Shown here: positions 38,234-45,625 of the stretch, piece after piece
Numbering within the stretch: position 1 is the stretch's first letter
Layout: each line of letters starts with the position of its first letter
From: Sulfitobacter sp. SK011
Lineage (GTDB): Bacteria; Pseudomonadota; Alphaproteobacteria; Rhodobacterales; Rhodobacteraceae
Direction of reading: 5' to 3'
Length of the DNA stretch: 64,000 bases
Assembly: GCF_003352065.1 (NCBI RefSeq)
Contig: NZ_CP025803.1
Coordinates: 1,364,001-1,428,000, forward strand
Translations under genes and position numbers: made by a program
The notes under the pieces: generated by a model
The model's database searches: none
The model's input: only the letters and a program-made list of their open reading frames with translations
What the model was told of the DNA's origin: nothing

Positions 38234-38582
38234 CGATATGGATGACCAGACATTGGAAAGCCTGTTTGAACAGGCACGTGCCGCTCCGCCCGAATTGCCC
38301 CCGGGGTTGATGGCCCGTGTTCTTGAAGATGCGCGTATTTTGCAGCCCGCAGGTGATACCGTTGGCTGGAGGGGGTGGGTGCGTGCCATTGGCGGACTGC
38401 CTGCCTTAAGCGGGCTGGTCACGGCGACATGCGTTGGTTTTTGGCTGGGCTTTGCACCGCCTGTTGGGATGCCTGATCTGGCAGGGCAGGTCCTCGGCCA
38501 GCAAGACGACATAGAACTGGAAATCGCGACGGACCTGACAGGGTTCGGGTGGGATATTGAGGAAGGAAATGCTGATGGTTGA
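38217..38582 (+). CDS. Putative anti-sigma factor, single transmembrane helix
   Basis: A 121-residue protein overlapping the sigma gene by 17 bases; ATG 38238 is an alternative start. An N-terminal cytoplasmic segment (ESLFEQARAAPPELPPGLMARVLEDA) has the PPxLxxxxL pattern common in short anti-sigma factors. It is followed by one hydrophobic helix (ALSGLVTATCVGFWLGFAP, about residues 62-80) and a short periplasmic acidic tail. The topology and position match CnrY-like anti-sigma factors. The sequence is too short and diverged for a firm family call. Confidence 0.7.
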   Translation: MKRTDNDMDDQTLESLFEQARAAPPELPPGLMARVLEDARILQPAGDTVGWRGWVRAIGGLPALSGLVTATCVGFWLGFAPPVGMPDLAGQVLGQQDDIELEIATDLTGFGWDIEEGNADG

Positions 38583-39090
38583 TGACAAACCACAGCGCCG
38601 CAAGTGGATCATGCGTTTGGTTCTCGCCGTATCACTGGGCCTGAACCTGTTGTTTGTGGGTGCTTTTGCAGGTGCTGCGTATCGCGGTGCCGGTGGAGCG
38701 GGTGCGCGTAACGGCGAAGGAACTGGTCTGCGCGGCTATGCGGCACCCTACGTTCAGGCGCTGCCGCGTGACAAACGCAGGGCGTTGTTTCAAGCTTTGC
38801 GTGATAACCGCGCCGGTGCTGCACCTCTTTCAAGAAATGCGCGCCGGGCGCTTTATCAGCAGATGGTGTCGGTCTTGCGGGCAACCCCTTTTGATCCAGC
38901 AGAAGCCGAACAGGTGCTTGGCGCGCAACGGGACGCCGTCTTGGGTGTCCATTCGACAGCACAATTGATTTGGCTGGAAGAAGTTACCGAGATGACGCCA
39001 GACGAACGTGCATCATACGCGGACGACCTGGAAAAAGTCCTGGCGCGCGGGCCACGGCGTCGCGATAGGCCCAACAAACGCGATCGTTAG
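38575..39090 (+). CDS. Periplasmic sensor of CnrX/ZraP-like type
   Basis: A 171-residue protein overlapping the preceding gene by eight bases. ATG 38575 sits eight bases after GAGGAAGG. A membrane anchor (WIMRLVLAVSLGLNLLFVGAFAG, residues about 9-31) precedes a helical periplasmic domain. This domain (ALPRDKRRALFQALRDN, ARRALYQQMVSVLRATPFDP, LEEVTEMTPDERASYADDLEKVL) resembles the periplasmic heavy-metal sensor family. No His/Cys-rich metal site is obvious. With the sigma and anti-sigma genes it forms a CnrH-CnrY-CnrX-like trio. Confidence 0.8.
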   Translation: MVDDKPQRRKWIMRLVLAVSLGLNLLFVGAFAGAAYRGAGGAGARNGEGTGLRGYAAPYVQALPRDKRRALFQALRDNRAGAAPLSRNARRALYQQMVSVLRATPFDPAEAEQVLGAQRDAVLGVHSTAQLIWLEEVTEMTPDERASYADDLEKVLARGPRRRDRPNKRDR

Positions 39091-39238
39091 GCAGGGACAT
39101 CTGGTCGGTTGGTCATTTCAGAGGTGAGCGCGGTTTTCAGGTCTCAGGAGAACCGGCAAACATGCTTTGAGATGCACGCGCGGTTGCCCTATGCCGCGCG
39201 CCGGGGTAGTCACGCGCAGCTTAGCTGAAGGGTGCGCC

Positions 39239-39730
39239 ATGACGTCACAGAATAATCAAAAGGTTCTCGCTGTCGTCCAGGCCTCGGCTGGCAGGCGCTT
39301 TCTGGGTCTGGCTTCGCTTAGCTTGCTGGGCCTTTTGCTGATCTATATTGCGATTGCACGGTCGCCAGAGTTCATCTGGCAGGTGTTTTTGATTGCTGTC
39401 GCCGTCGCCGCACTTTGGTCAGCAGATGCAATGCGACGGGGCACGGCAAGCGCGGTTGAGTTGACAGAAACCGAACTGCGCGATGCTGACGGTACGTTGA
39501 TCGCGCGGGTCGCGGATATTGAAAGCATGGACCGCGGATTCTTTGCCTTTAAGCCGTCGAATGGGTTTTTGATAAAGACCAAAACCGGAAACCGGCGCGT
39601 GTGGCGGCCGGGGTTGTGGTGGCGCATCGGGCGGCGGATCGGTATCGGGGGTATGACGCCCGGTCATCAAACCAAATTAATGTCTGAAATGTTGGCCGCG
39701 ATGATGGCAGAACGCGACCCGCAAGACTAG
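39239..39730 (+). CDS. Small membrane protein of unknown function
   Basis: A 163-residue protein from ATG 39239 (MTSQNNQKVLAVVQ). Two hydrophobic helices (about residues 23-42 and 49-66) are followed by a soluble domain with VELTETELRDADGTLIARVADIESMDRGFFAFK and a Trp/Arg-rich patch (RRVWRPGLWWRIGRRIGIGG). The soluble part looks like a PH-like or YcxB-type domain, but I cannot name the family. It is convergent to the Tad-type genes. Confidence 0.75.
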   Translation: MTSQNNQKVLAVVQASAGRRFLGLASLSLLGLLLIYIAIARSPEFIWQVFLIAVAVAALWSADAMRRGTASAVELTETELRDADGTLIARVADIESMDRGFFAFKPSNGFLIKTKTGNRRVWRPGLWWRIGRRIGIGGMTPGHQTKLMSEMLAAMMAERDPQD

Positions 39731-39768
39731 CTGCGGATCGCGTTAAACGTTTTGTCGTTGCACTGGGG

Positions 39769-40341
39769 TCAGTTGCAGGTTTCCCAGCACACCCTTGGTG
39801 CATATCGCGGACGCGTGAAGACAAAGTTGCGAATTTCGCTTATTTCCAGCCCGGTTTTGAAAGGCGGGTCATAGTCGCTCCAGGTTTCAACCAGAATAAG
39901 CCGCTCGTTGTTAGGCATAACGGGCAGTTTTTCGTGCCAGTTTTTGACATCGATGTTTGTCAGAGGTTCGATCGACCCCAGTTTCTGCGACCAGTCAGCT
40001 TTGTACTCGTCGGCAACAGCGTCGTACCAAAGCGAAGAAACCCGGATTGATGATTTGTCCTTGGCGCGGGCCAGATATTCAAACAGATCCCGCACACCTA
40101 CAAGGTATTGGTTGTCAATTGGCACAGTCTCCCGCGAGATCGCGTCGCCGATTGTGAAAGCTGCCTTTTGGTTGATGCTGTTCATCCGGAAGGCATCAAA
40201 GATCGAGAACATCGACAGATACGTCCAGAACAGCAGTGGCAACACCACCAAGGCTTCGATGGCGATTACCCCATCCTCCCGGCGGAGAAAATCACAGCGC
40301 AGAAACGATCTGAGCGTTGACTTGATTTGTATCATCAACAT
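39769..40341 (-). CDS. TadE/TadF-like pilus assembly protein
   Basis: A 190-residue protein whose ATG (40341) overlaps the previous stop by one base. It begins with a TadE-type pseudopilin segment: basic residues, then REDGVIAIEALVVLPLLFW with the conserved Gly-x(n)-Glu and hydrophobic helix. The rest is periplasmic with two cysteines near the C terminus (VCWETC). It belongs to the Tad/Flp pilus machinery, as a minor pilin-like component. The platform genes (tadABC, rcpA) are not in the window. Confidence 0.82.
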   Translation of the reverse strand: MLMIQIKSTLRSFLRCDFLRREDGVIAIEALVVLPLLFWTYLSMFSIFDAFRMNSINQKAAFTIGDAISRETVPIDNQYLVGVRDLFEYLARAKDKSSIRVSSLWYDAVADEYKADWSQKLGSIEPLTNIDVKNWHEKLPVMPNNERLILVETWSDYDPPFKTGLEISEIRNFVFTRPRYAPRVCWETCN

Positions 40342-40880
40342 CAGTTTGGCTCCTGTACAAAGGCGGAAGTTGAAACCATGCGCGCGCGGCCTGAACCGTC
40401 TTTGGTAAAGGCATAGCCGAGACCGGACGTTGGAAAGACCGGTTTGAACTTGACGCAAGCGCGCAAGATCATCAGCTGGTGTTCACGGCCCAGGTCAAAC
40501 CCGCGCGGATCTTCCACAGGTTGGGAAACATCCACGCAGTCGGCACTGCGGTTAAACGCGGCAAACTGCCGGGGGTCCAGCGGTGCCATTTCCAGGCGCA
40601 AGGTGCTGTCGCAATCCTCAAGGAAACCGGAATAGTCACAGATCATGGTTTTGAGCTGGCCATGTGTCATGTCTGTGTTCGTGTTCAGGCGCACATAGCG
40701 CACGGTCATATCTAGGCCACGGTCCAGAAACATATGTCGCATTGCATAAAGGCCCATTTCCACGGACATCAAAAAGCAGCTGAAGATTAGCGGCACAAAG
40801 ATCACGAATTCCAACAGGATCGCTGCGCCGTTTTCATCCCTGCGAAAACGGCAAAGCCTGTTCTTGAGGGAAGAAATCAT
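40341..40880 (-). CDS. TadE-family pilus assembly protein
   Basis: A 179-residue protein with the TadE signature RRDENGAAILLEFVIFVPLIFSC near residues 13-36 (quoted across its motif), a single N-terminal helix and a periplasmic domain with several cysteines (MICDYSGFLEDCDS, SADCVD, RACVKF). It overlaps the vWA gene end by four bases and couples to the next gene by one base, so the three form one operon. Confidence 0.86.
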   Translation of the reverse strand: MISSLKNRLCRFRRDENGAAILLEFVIFVPLIFSCFLMSVEMGLYAMRHMFLDRGLDMTVRYVRLNTNTDMTHGQLKTMICDYSGFLEDCDSTLRLEMAPLDPRQFAAFNRSADCVDVSQPVEDPRGFDLGREHQLMILRACVKFKPVFPTSGLGYAFTKDGSGRARMVSTSAFVQEPN

Positions 40881-42319
40881 TGTATCAACCTCAGCTGATT
40901 GATCTGGCGTGCAACGGCCTCAAACGCTTCACTGATCTCAACACCTTCCACCCGAAAGAAGTGGCTGGGTGAGGAGGCGCAATCGTTCATGACGTCTGCC
41001 CCATGATCGGTAACTTCAAAGCCAATGGACCAGATCACGATCTTCGCATCCTTGGCGGCATCACAGATAGACTTCAGCAAGGTGTCGCCTTGTGACGCGG
41101 TGTACTTCTGCCAGTAAAAGCCGGACCGGTAATAATAGTTCACGTAATTACTCAGATAGTAATTCAGGTTATAATTGTTCCAGTGCACGCGCTCACTGTC
41201 AGAGTCGTAGTAATAGCTTGCAATGCGATTACTGCTGCTGTTCTGCCCATCGGTCATCAAAACGATAGTTTTCAGCGTCTCAGCGTCGGAATGCGATGCT
41301 GGTCGGTTGGCGAACACCGCGTCCACGTTGTTGTTGGCAACAAAGCTGGTCGTCAGGGGCCGGAACGACGGGTCCAGCATTGCAGCGGCCCATTTCATAC
41401 CCAAAAAGATCTGCGTACCGGCCCGAGGCTTGTACTGATTGATCTGGCCCTTAAGATAAGCCGCGTTTTGGCTGATTGGGACAATGCGCTCGTATGAGTA
41501 ACGTGGGCAAACAGTGTCATAACGGGTGTTCCGTTGGGTCCCGCTTTGGTTTGAATAGGTGTTCCACTGGAAATGCTGCATCTGATCGTAGGTACGTGAC
41601 GTATCCAGCGCTACAGAATCATATTCTGAATCGGGGATTTCCAGGCAGTGTGAATAGTTATGGGTTTTGTATACGTTCAATTCGTCCATGATCATGGGCC
41701 CAACGTTCACGTGTTGTGAGTAGGGCACCAATGAAACCGAGATGAGATCCGCGTTCTCGGGCTTGAGTACGGTGTCGATAAACACGCCTGCCGCATCCCG
41801 GAGGTTCTTCATCTTGTCGCCGTACTTCATGGAGCCGGAAATATCCAGAACCATCGAAATCTCGACCTTGTTTACTTTTTCTTCGGCTTTCGAGGTTGCT
41901 GGAATTGTCAGTGTTTCGACCCCCATCGAACTCATGAACTGTGTGTTCATGGTCGCTGTCGCGTCCACTGTTACAGTGCGATAATTCAGGCCTTCGTCGA
42001 CATGGACATTCGAGACATACTCGCCCATGCCCGATTTGACGAAGTAGTCCCGTACAACTGCCTCTGGATCGAGGGGTTGATCAAGATCAGCGGCGGCAAG
42101 AACCGCACGGTCAGCGACAGCTTGCAGTCGTGTGCGCTCCATCTCGTGGCGCATAAGATCGACGCCGATACCGCCAACCATAATCATGATCACAATCATA
42201 AAGCACGCAAAGATCGTCATGACCCCGTCATCGTTTTTTACAAAACGGCGGTAAGTCAGAGTGGCAGTGCTTGATTTTAAAGCAGCAACGATGCGGGTCT
42301 CGCAGACATTATGTTTCAT
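40877..42319 (-). CDS. TadG-like protein with von Willebrand A domain
   Basis: A 480-residue protein. The N-terminal pilin-like helix (DDGVMTIFACFMIVIMIMVG) is followed by a vWA domain with an intact MIDAS DISGSMKYGDKM (about residue 158) and TDGQNSSS (about residue 357). Between vWA strands, residues 366-406 are extraordinarily Tyr/Asn-rich: 12 Tyr in 41 residues, including NYYLSNYVNYYY. TadG proteins are envelope components of Flp pili. It is the first gene of the three-gene operon and has the CtrA-type region upstream. Confidence 0.88.
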   Translation of the reverse strand: MKHNVCETRIVAALKSSTATLTYRRFVKNDDGVMTIFACFMIVIMIMVGGIGVDLMRHEMERTRLQAVADRAVLAAADLDQPLDPEAVVRDYFVKSGMGEYVSNVHVDEGLNYRTVTVDATATMNTQFMSSMGVETLTIPATSKAEEKVNKVEISMVLDISGSMKYGDKMKNLRDAAGVFIDTVLKPENADLISVSLVPYSQHVNVGPMIMDELNVYKTHNYSHCLEIPDSEYDSVALDTSRTYDQMQHFQWNTYSNQSGTQRNTRYDTVCPRYSYERIVPISQNAAYLKGQINQYKPRAGTQIFLGMKWAAAMLDPSFRPLTTSFVANNNVDAVFANRPASHSDAETLKTIVLMTDGQNSSSNRIASYYYDSDSERVHWNNYNLNYYLSNYVNYYYRSGFYWQKYTASQGDTLLKSICDAAKDAKIVIWSIGFEVTDHGADVMNDCASSPSHFFRVEGVEISEAFEAVARQINQLRLIQ

Positions 42320-42445
42320 CGCTAATAACCTTTCATGACTGTAACCCGAAATAGGGCACAGGCTGTTCGTAGGACTAATCCTTCATGATCTTGTGACGGA
42401 TAATCGTGTCCGAATTAGGGCGCGGAATGGACAAAAACACTGATT

Positions 42446-42460
42446 TTAAGGGCTTTTTAA
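42446..42460. promoter_or_regulatory. CtrA box 1
   Basis: TTAAGGGCTTTTTAA is a perfect match to the CtrA consensus TTAA-N7-TTAA of alphaproteobacteria, 126 bases upstream of the tadG-like start. Confidence 0.65.
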
Positions 42461-42463
42461 GCA

Positions 42464-42478
42464 TTAATCTTTTGTTAA
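42464..42478. promoter_or_regulatory. CtrA box 2
   Basis: TTAATCTTTTGTTAA is a second perfect TTAA-N7-TTAA match, 18 bp from the first. Tandem boxes on nearly the same helical face (about two turns apart) favour cooperative CtrA binding. Confidence 0.65.
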
Positions 42479-42673
42479 TCAGACTGTTGTTTCCAGTTCG
42501 GACACGATCATACCCAATTAAGGCAAATTTCATTAATGCGTGGGAAAAGCGGGCGTTGTGGGGAAAAAAGTCGCACCTTTTAAACTTCGGCCTTAGGGTG
42601 GCGGCGTGATGATTTGTCAAATGGGTGAGTCGCAACACATGCGGCGCGCCCTGAGACCCAACAGGAGAATCCG

Positions 42674-44104
42674 ATGAGCCCCACCACCGAACCGAGTTTT
42701 CGTGAAAGTGTAGACATCATGTTCAACCGCGCCGTGGCGCTGATGGACTTGCCACCGGGGCTGGAGGAGAAGATCAGGGTTTGTAACGCGACCTACACCG
42801 TGCGCTTTGGTGTACGGCTGCGCGGCAAAATCCAGACGTTCACCGGGTATCGGTCTGTGCATTCTGAACATATGGAGCCGGTTAAGGGGGGTATCCGCTA
42901 TTCACTTGGCGTGAACCAGGACGAGGTCGAAGCGCTTGCCGCTTTGATGACCTACAAATGTTCGCTTGTTGAGGCACCTTTTGGTGGATCGAAGGGCGGG
43001 TTGTGCATTGATCCGCGTGAATACGACGAACATGAGCTTGAACTGATCACCCGTCGTTTCGCCTATGAGTTGATCAAGCGCGACCTGATCAATCCCGCAC
43101 AAAATGTGCCTGCGCCGGACATGGGAACGGGTGAACGCGAAATGGCCTGGATTGCGGATCAGTACAAACGCATGAACACCACCGAACTTAACGGTGTGGC
43201 ATGTGTGACCGGCAAACCGATCAATGCAGGTGGTATTCAGGGCCGCACAGAAGCCACCGGACGCGGGGTGCAATATGCGCTGCATGCGTTTTTCCGTGAT
43301 TCGCAAGGATTGGAAAAGGCTGGGCTGACCGGCAAGCTGAAAGGCAAACGTGTCGTGGTGCAGGGCCTTGGCAATGTGGGGTATCACGCCGCCAAGTTCT
43401 TGTCCGAAGAGGACGGCTGCATTGTCACTTCGATCATCGAGCGCGATGGCGCGCTGCACGACGAGGACGGGCTGAACGTTGAGGCGGTGCATCAGTGGAT
43501 CGCGAAACACGGCACGATCAAGGGCTATCCAGACACCCATTGCGAGGCGGACGGTGCCAAGCTGCTGGAAGTGGAATGCGATATCCTGATCCCGGCGGCC
43601 CTTGAGGGCGTGATCAACATGTCCAACGCCGACCGCGTCAAGGCCCCCCTGATCGTCGAGGCCGCCAATGGCCCGGTGACGGCGGGCGCGGACGAGATCC
43701 TTCGCAAGAAGGGCTGCGTGATCATTCCAGACATGTATGCCAATGCCGGCGGTGTGACGGTGTCCTATTTCGAATGGGTTAAAAACCTGAGCCACATCCG
43801 CTTTGGCCGCATGCAACGCCGTCAGGAAGAATCGCGGCACCAGCTGGTGGTTGACGAATTGGAGCGTCTGAGCTCGGACAAACAACTGGGCTGGACGCTG
43901 AGCCCGGACTTCAAGGAAAAATATCTGCGTGGTGCAGGTGAATTGGAACTGGTGCGCTCGGGCCTCGATGACACGATGAGCTCCGCCTATCAGTCGATGG
44001 CGAATGTCTGGCATGGCCGCGATGACGTCGATGATCTGCGCACAGCCGCATATCTGGTGTCGATCGAGAAAGTCGCAGCGAGCTATCGCGCCAAAGGCCT
44101 TTGA
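42674..44104 (+). CDS. Glutamate dehydrogenase (Glu/Leu/Phe/Val dehydrogenase family)
   Basis: A 476-residue amino acid dehydrogenase interconverting glutamate and 2-oxoglutarate with ammonia. Catalytic stretches include EPVKGGIRYS, the substrate lysines in LMTYKCSLVEAPFGGSKGG, and PAPDMGTGEREMAWI. The Rossmann motif is VVVQGLGNVGYHAAKFL (about residue 225), which favours NAD. The length and the C-terminal SSAYQSMANVWHGRDDVDDLRTAAYLVSIEKVA region fit the hexameric catabolic type. Specificity for glutamate is the most likely reading. Confidence 0.92.
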   Translation: MSPTTEPSFRESVDIMFNRAVALMDLPPGLEEKIRVCNATYTVRFGVRLRGKIQTFTGYRSVHSEHMEPVKGGIRYSLGVNQDEVEALAALMTYKCSLVEAPFGGSKGGLCIDPREYDEHELELITRRFAYELIKRDLINPAQNVPAPDMGTGEREMAWIADQYKRMNTTELNGVACVTGKPINAGGIQGRTEATGRGVQYALHAFFRDSQGLEKAGLTGKLKGKRVVVQGLGNVGYHAAKFLSEEDGCIVTSIIERDGALHDEDGLNVEAVHQWIAKHGTIKGYPDTHCEADGAKLLEVECDILIPAALEGVINMSNADRVKAPLIVEAANGPVTAGADEILRKKGCVIIPDMYANAGGVTVSYFEWVKNLSHIRFGRMQRRQEESRHQLVVDELERLSSDKQLGWTLSPDFKEKYLRGAGELELVRSGLDDTMSSAYQSMANVWHGRDDVDDLRTAAYLVSIEKVAASYRAKGL

Positions 44105-44123
44105 TTGCGAACACAAGATTATG

Positions 44124-44145
44124 CAGGGCGGTCACGGCCGCCCTG
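44124..44145 (+). terminator. Hairpin downstream of glutamate dehydrogenase
   Basis: CAGGGCGG (44124-44131) and CCGCCCTG (44138-44145) form a perfect 8-bp stem with a six-base loop, 20 bases after the stop. No T-tract follows immediately, so termination may be incomplete or the stem may protect the 3' end. Confidence 0.6.
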
Positions 44146-44279
44146 TTGCGGCCGAAGAGTTATTCTATAGCGAAGTAGAAGTCTTTTGCATGAAGACGCT
44201 GGGCGCATTCAGCAATCTTTCGGATGGCATCAATGGATTTTGGGAAAACTGAATAAACGCCCGTTCTTGGGCGGACAGA

Positions 44280-44291
44280 CCTGTGCACAGG
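44280..44291. promoter_or_regulatory. Palindrome just upstream of ada
   Basis: CCTGTGCACAGG is a perfect 12-bp palindrome ending 15 bases before the ada start. The position, over the expected leader, would suit a repressor site. It is not the A-box of the enterobacterial Ada regulon. Confidence 0.4.
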
Positions 44292-44306
44292 GCGTAGGAT
44301 CGCCGC

Positions 44307-45539
44307 ATGATGTTTGATTTGCCCGATGACGATACCCTCTTCGCCGCACTCTTGGCACGCAACCCGGCCTATGATGGACGCGCCTATGTTGGGGTAACGA
44401 CGACCGGCGTGTTCTGCCGGCTCACCTGTCCTGCGCGCAAACCCAAACGCGAAAACTGTCAGTTCTTCGACCAGATCGGGGCGTGTATAGAGGCGGGGTA
44501 TCGGCCTTGTAAACGGTGCCACCCCATGTCCCCGGCCGCCGAAAACGATCCAGCCATTGCCCGTCTGCTAGGCGCGCTGTCGGATGACCCGGCCCGGCGC
44601 TGGGGCGAGCGCGATATCATGGCGCTGGGGTTGAACCCATCAACCGTGCGCCGCGCGTTCAAACGGCAATTTGGCATGACCTTTCTGGAAATGGCGCGGC
44701 TGTCGCGGCTGCGGACCGGGGCTGAAATGCTGCCTAAAGGCACCCGTGTGATCGACGCGCAGCTTGAGGCGGGATACGAAAGTCCGGCGGCCTTTCGCAA
44801 TGCCTTTTCACGCTGGCTGGGCCTGCCACCGGGACGCTTTGCCAAGGACGCGATGCTGCGGGCGGACTGGATCGATACGAGGCTCGGTGTGATGATCGCG
44901 GTAAGCGATGCGCATGCGCTGCACCTGCTTGAATTTACCGAGCGCAAGGCGCTGCCCGGCGAGTTGAAACGACTTTACACTTTTGCCAAGGGCAGCCTTG
45001 GATTTGGCCGCTTTGCCCCGACCGACCGGATCGAAGCGGAATTGGATGCGTTTTTTGATTTGCGCAATGATCAGTTCGAAACCCGGCTGGCCCCCCACGG
45101 CACCGCGTTCACTCAAGACGTCTGGCGCGCGTTGCGCAAAATCCCGGCGGGCGAAACCCGCAGCTATTCCGATGTGGCCCGCGCCATAGGAAGACCGGAT
45201 GCCAGCCGCGCTGTGGCGCGGGCGAACGGGGCCAATCCGATCGCCATTGTGATCCCGTGTCACCGGGTCTTGGGGGCGGATGGTGCGCTGACGGGATACG
45301 GCGGCGGGCTTTGGCGCAAACAGGCGTTGATCGAATTGGAGCGCGGGTTTGCGCGGCATGAAAAATCGGCGTTATCACGACCCAATACCCTAAAACGCGC
45401 ATGCCTTTGCGGGGCTGCATTTGAAGGGGGGCCACATGGTCGCGTCATGCATGGCGCATTTGGGCAGGCCACTGTGCAGGTTGTGAAGGGCCAGTCGGTG
45501 AATGATATGACGTTTGGTCGCTGCCGGAACGGACTGTGA
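44307..45539 (+). CDS. ada: Bifunctional Ada: DNA alkylation repair and activator, with C-terminal extension
   Basis: A 410-residue Ada protein. The N-terminal methylphosphotriester domain has its zinc cysteines in FCRLTC and YRPCKRC, the first being the methyl acceptor. An AraC-type HTH follows (FLEMARLSRLRTGAEML, AGYESPAAFRNAFSRWLGLPP). The O6-methylguanine methyltransferase domain has PCHRVLG with the acceptor Cys (about residue 320). Ada usually ends shortly after LIELERG, but here about 60 further residues (RHEKSALSRPNTLKRACLCG and onward) follow with no known domain. It overlaps nothing important downstream; soxB starts 87 bp later. Confidence 0.92.
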   Translation: MMFDLPDDDTLFAALLARNPAYDGRAYVGVTTTGVFCRLTCPARKPKRENCQFFDQIGACIEAGYRPCKRCHPMSPAAENDPAIARLLGALSDDPARRWGERDIMALGLNPSTVRRAFKRQFGMTFLEMARLSRLRTGAEMLPKGTRVIDAQLEAGYESPAAFRNAFSRWLGLPPGRFAKDAMLRADWIDTRLGVMIAVSDAHALHLLEFTERKALPGELKRLYTFAKGSLGFGRFAPTDRIEAELDAFFDLRNDQFETRLAPHGTAFTQDVWRALRKIPAGETRSYSDVARAIGRPDASRAVARANGANPIAIVIPCHRVLGADGALTGYGGGLWRKQALIELERGFARHEKSALSRPNTLKRACLCGAAFEGGPHGRVMHGAFGQATVQVVKGQSVNDMTFGRCRNGL

Positions 45540-45625
45540 CGCTAAATGCAATAAGAAAGGCGCAAGAGATTGATACTTCTCAGCTGACTTGGCAGTGTGG
45601 CCCGGTCTGCAAGAAGGGGATGATC

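Larger units (their letters stand above)
42320..42673. promoter_or_regulatory. 354-bp AT-rich control region between tadG-like and glutamate dehydrogenase genes
   Basis: No gene is visible in this stretch. It is markedly AT-rich in the middle. It contains a 12-bp inverted repeat, ATCGTGTCCGAA (42403-42414) and TTCGGACACGAT (42497-42508). This repeat flanks two adjacent TTAA-N7-TTAA boxes. The region must contain the promoters of both divergent transcription units. The ribosome-binding site AGGAGA lies just before the dehydrogenase start. Confidence 0.75.

Noticed and set aside
42902..44116. Open frame of about 400 codons on the minus strand inside glutamate dehydrogenase
   Set aside because: Antisense shadow with no recognisable domain.
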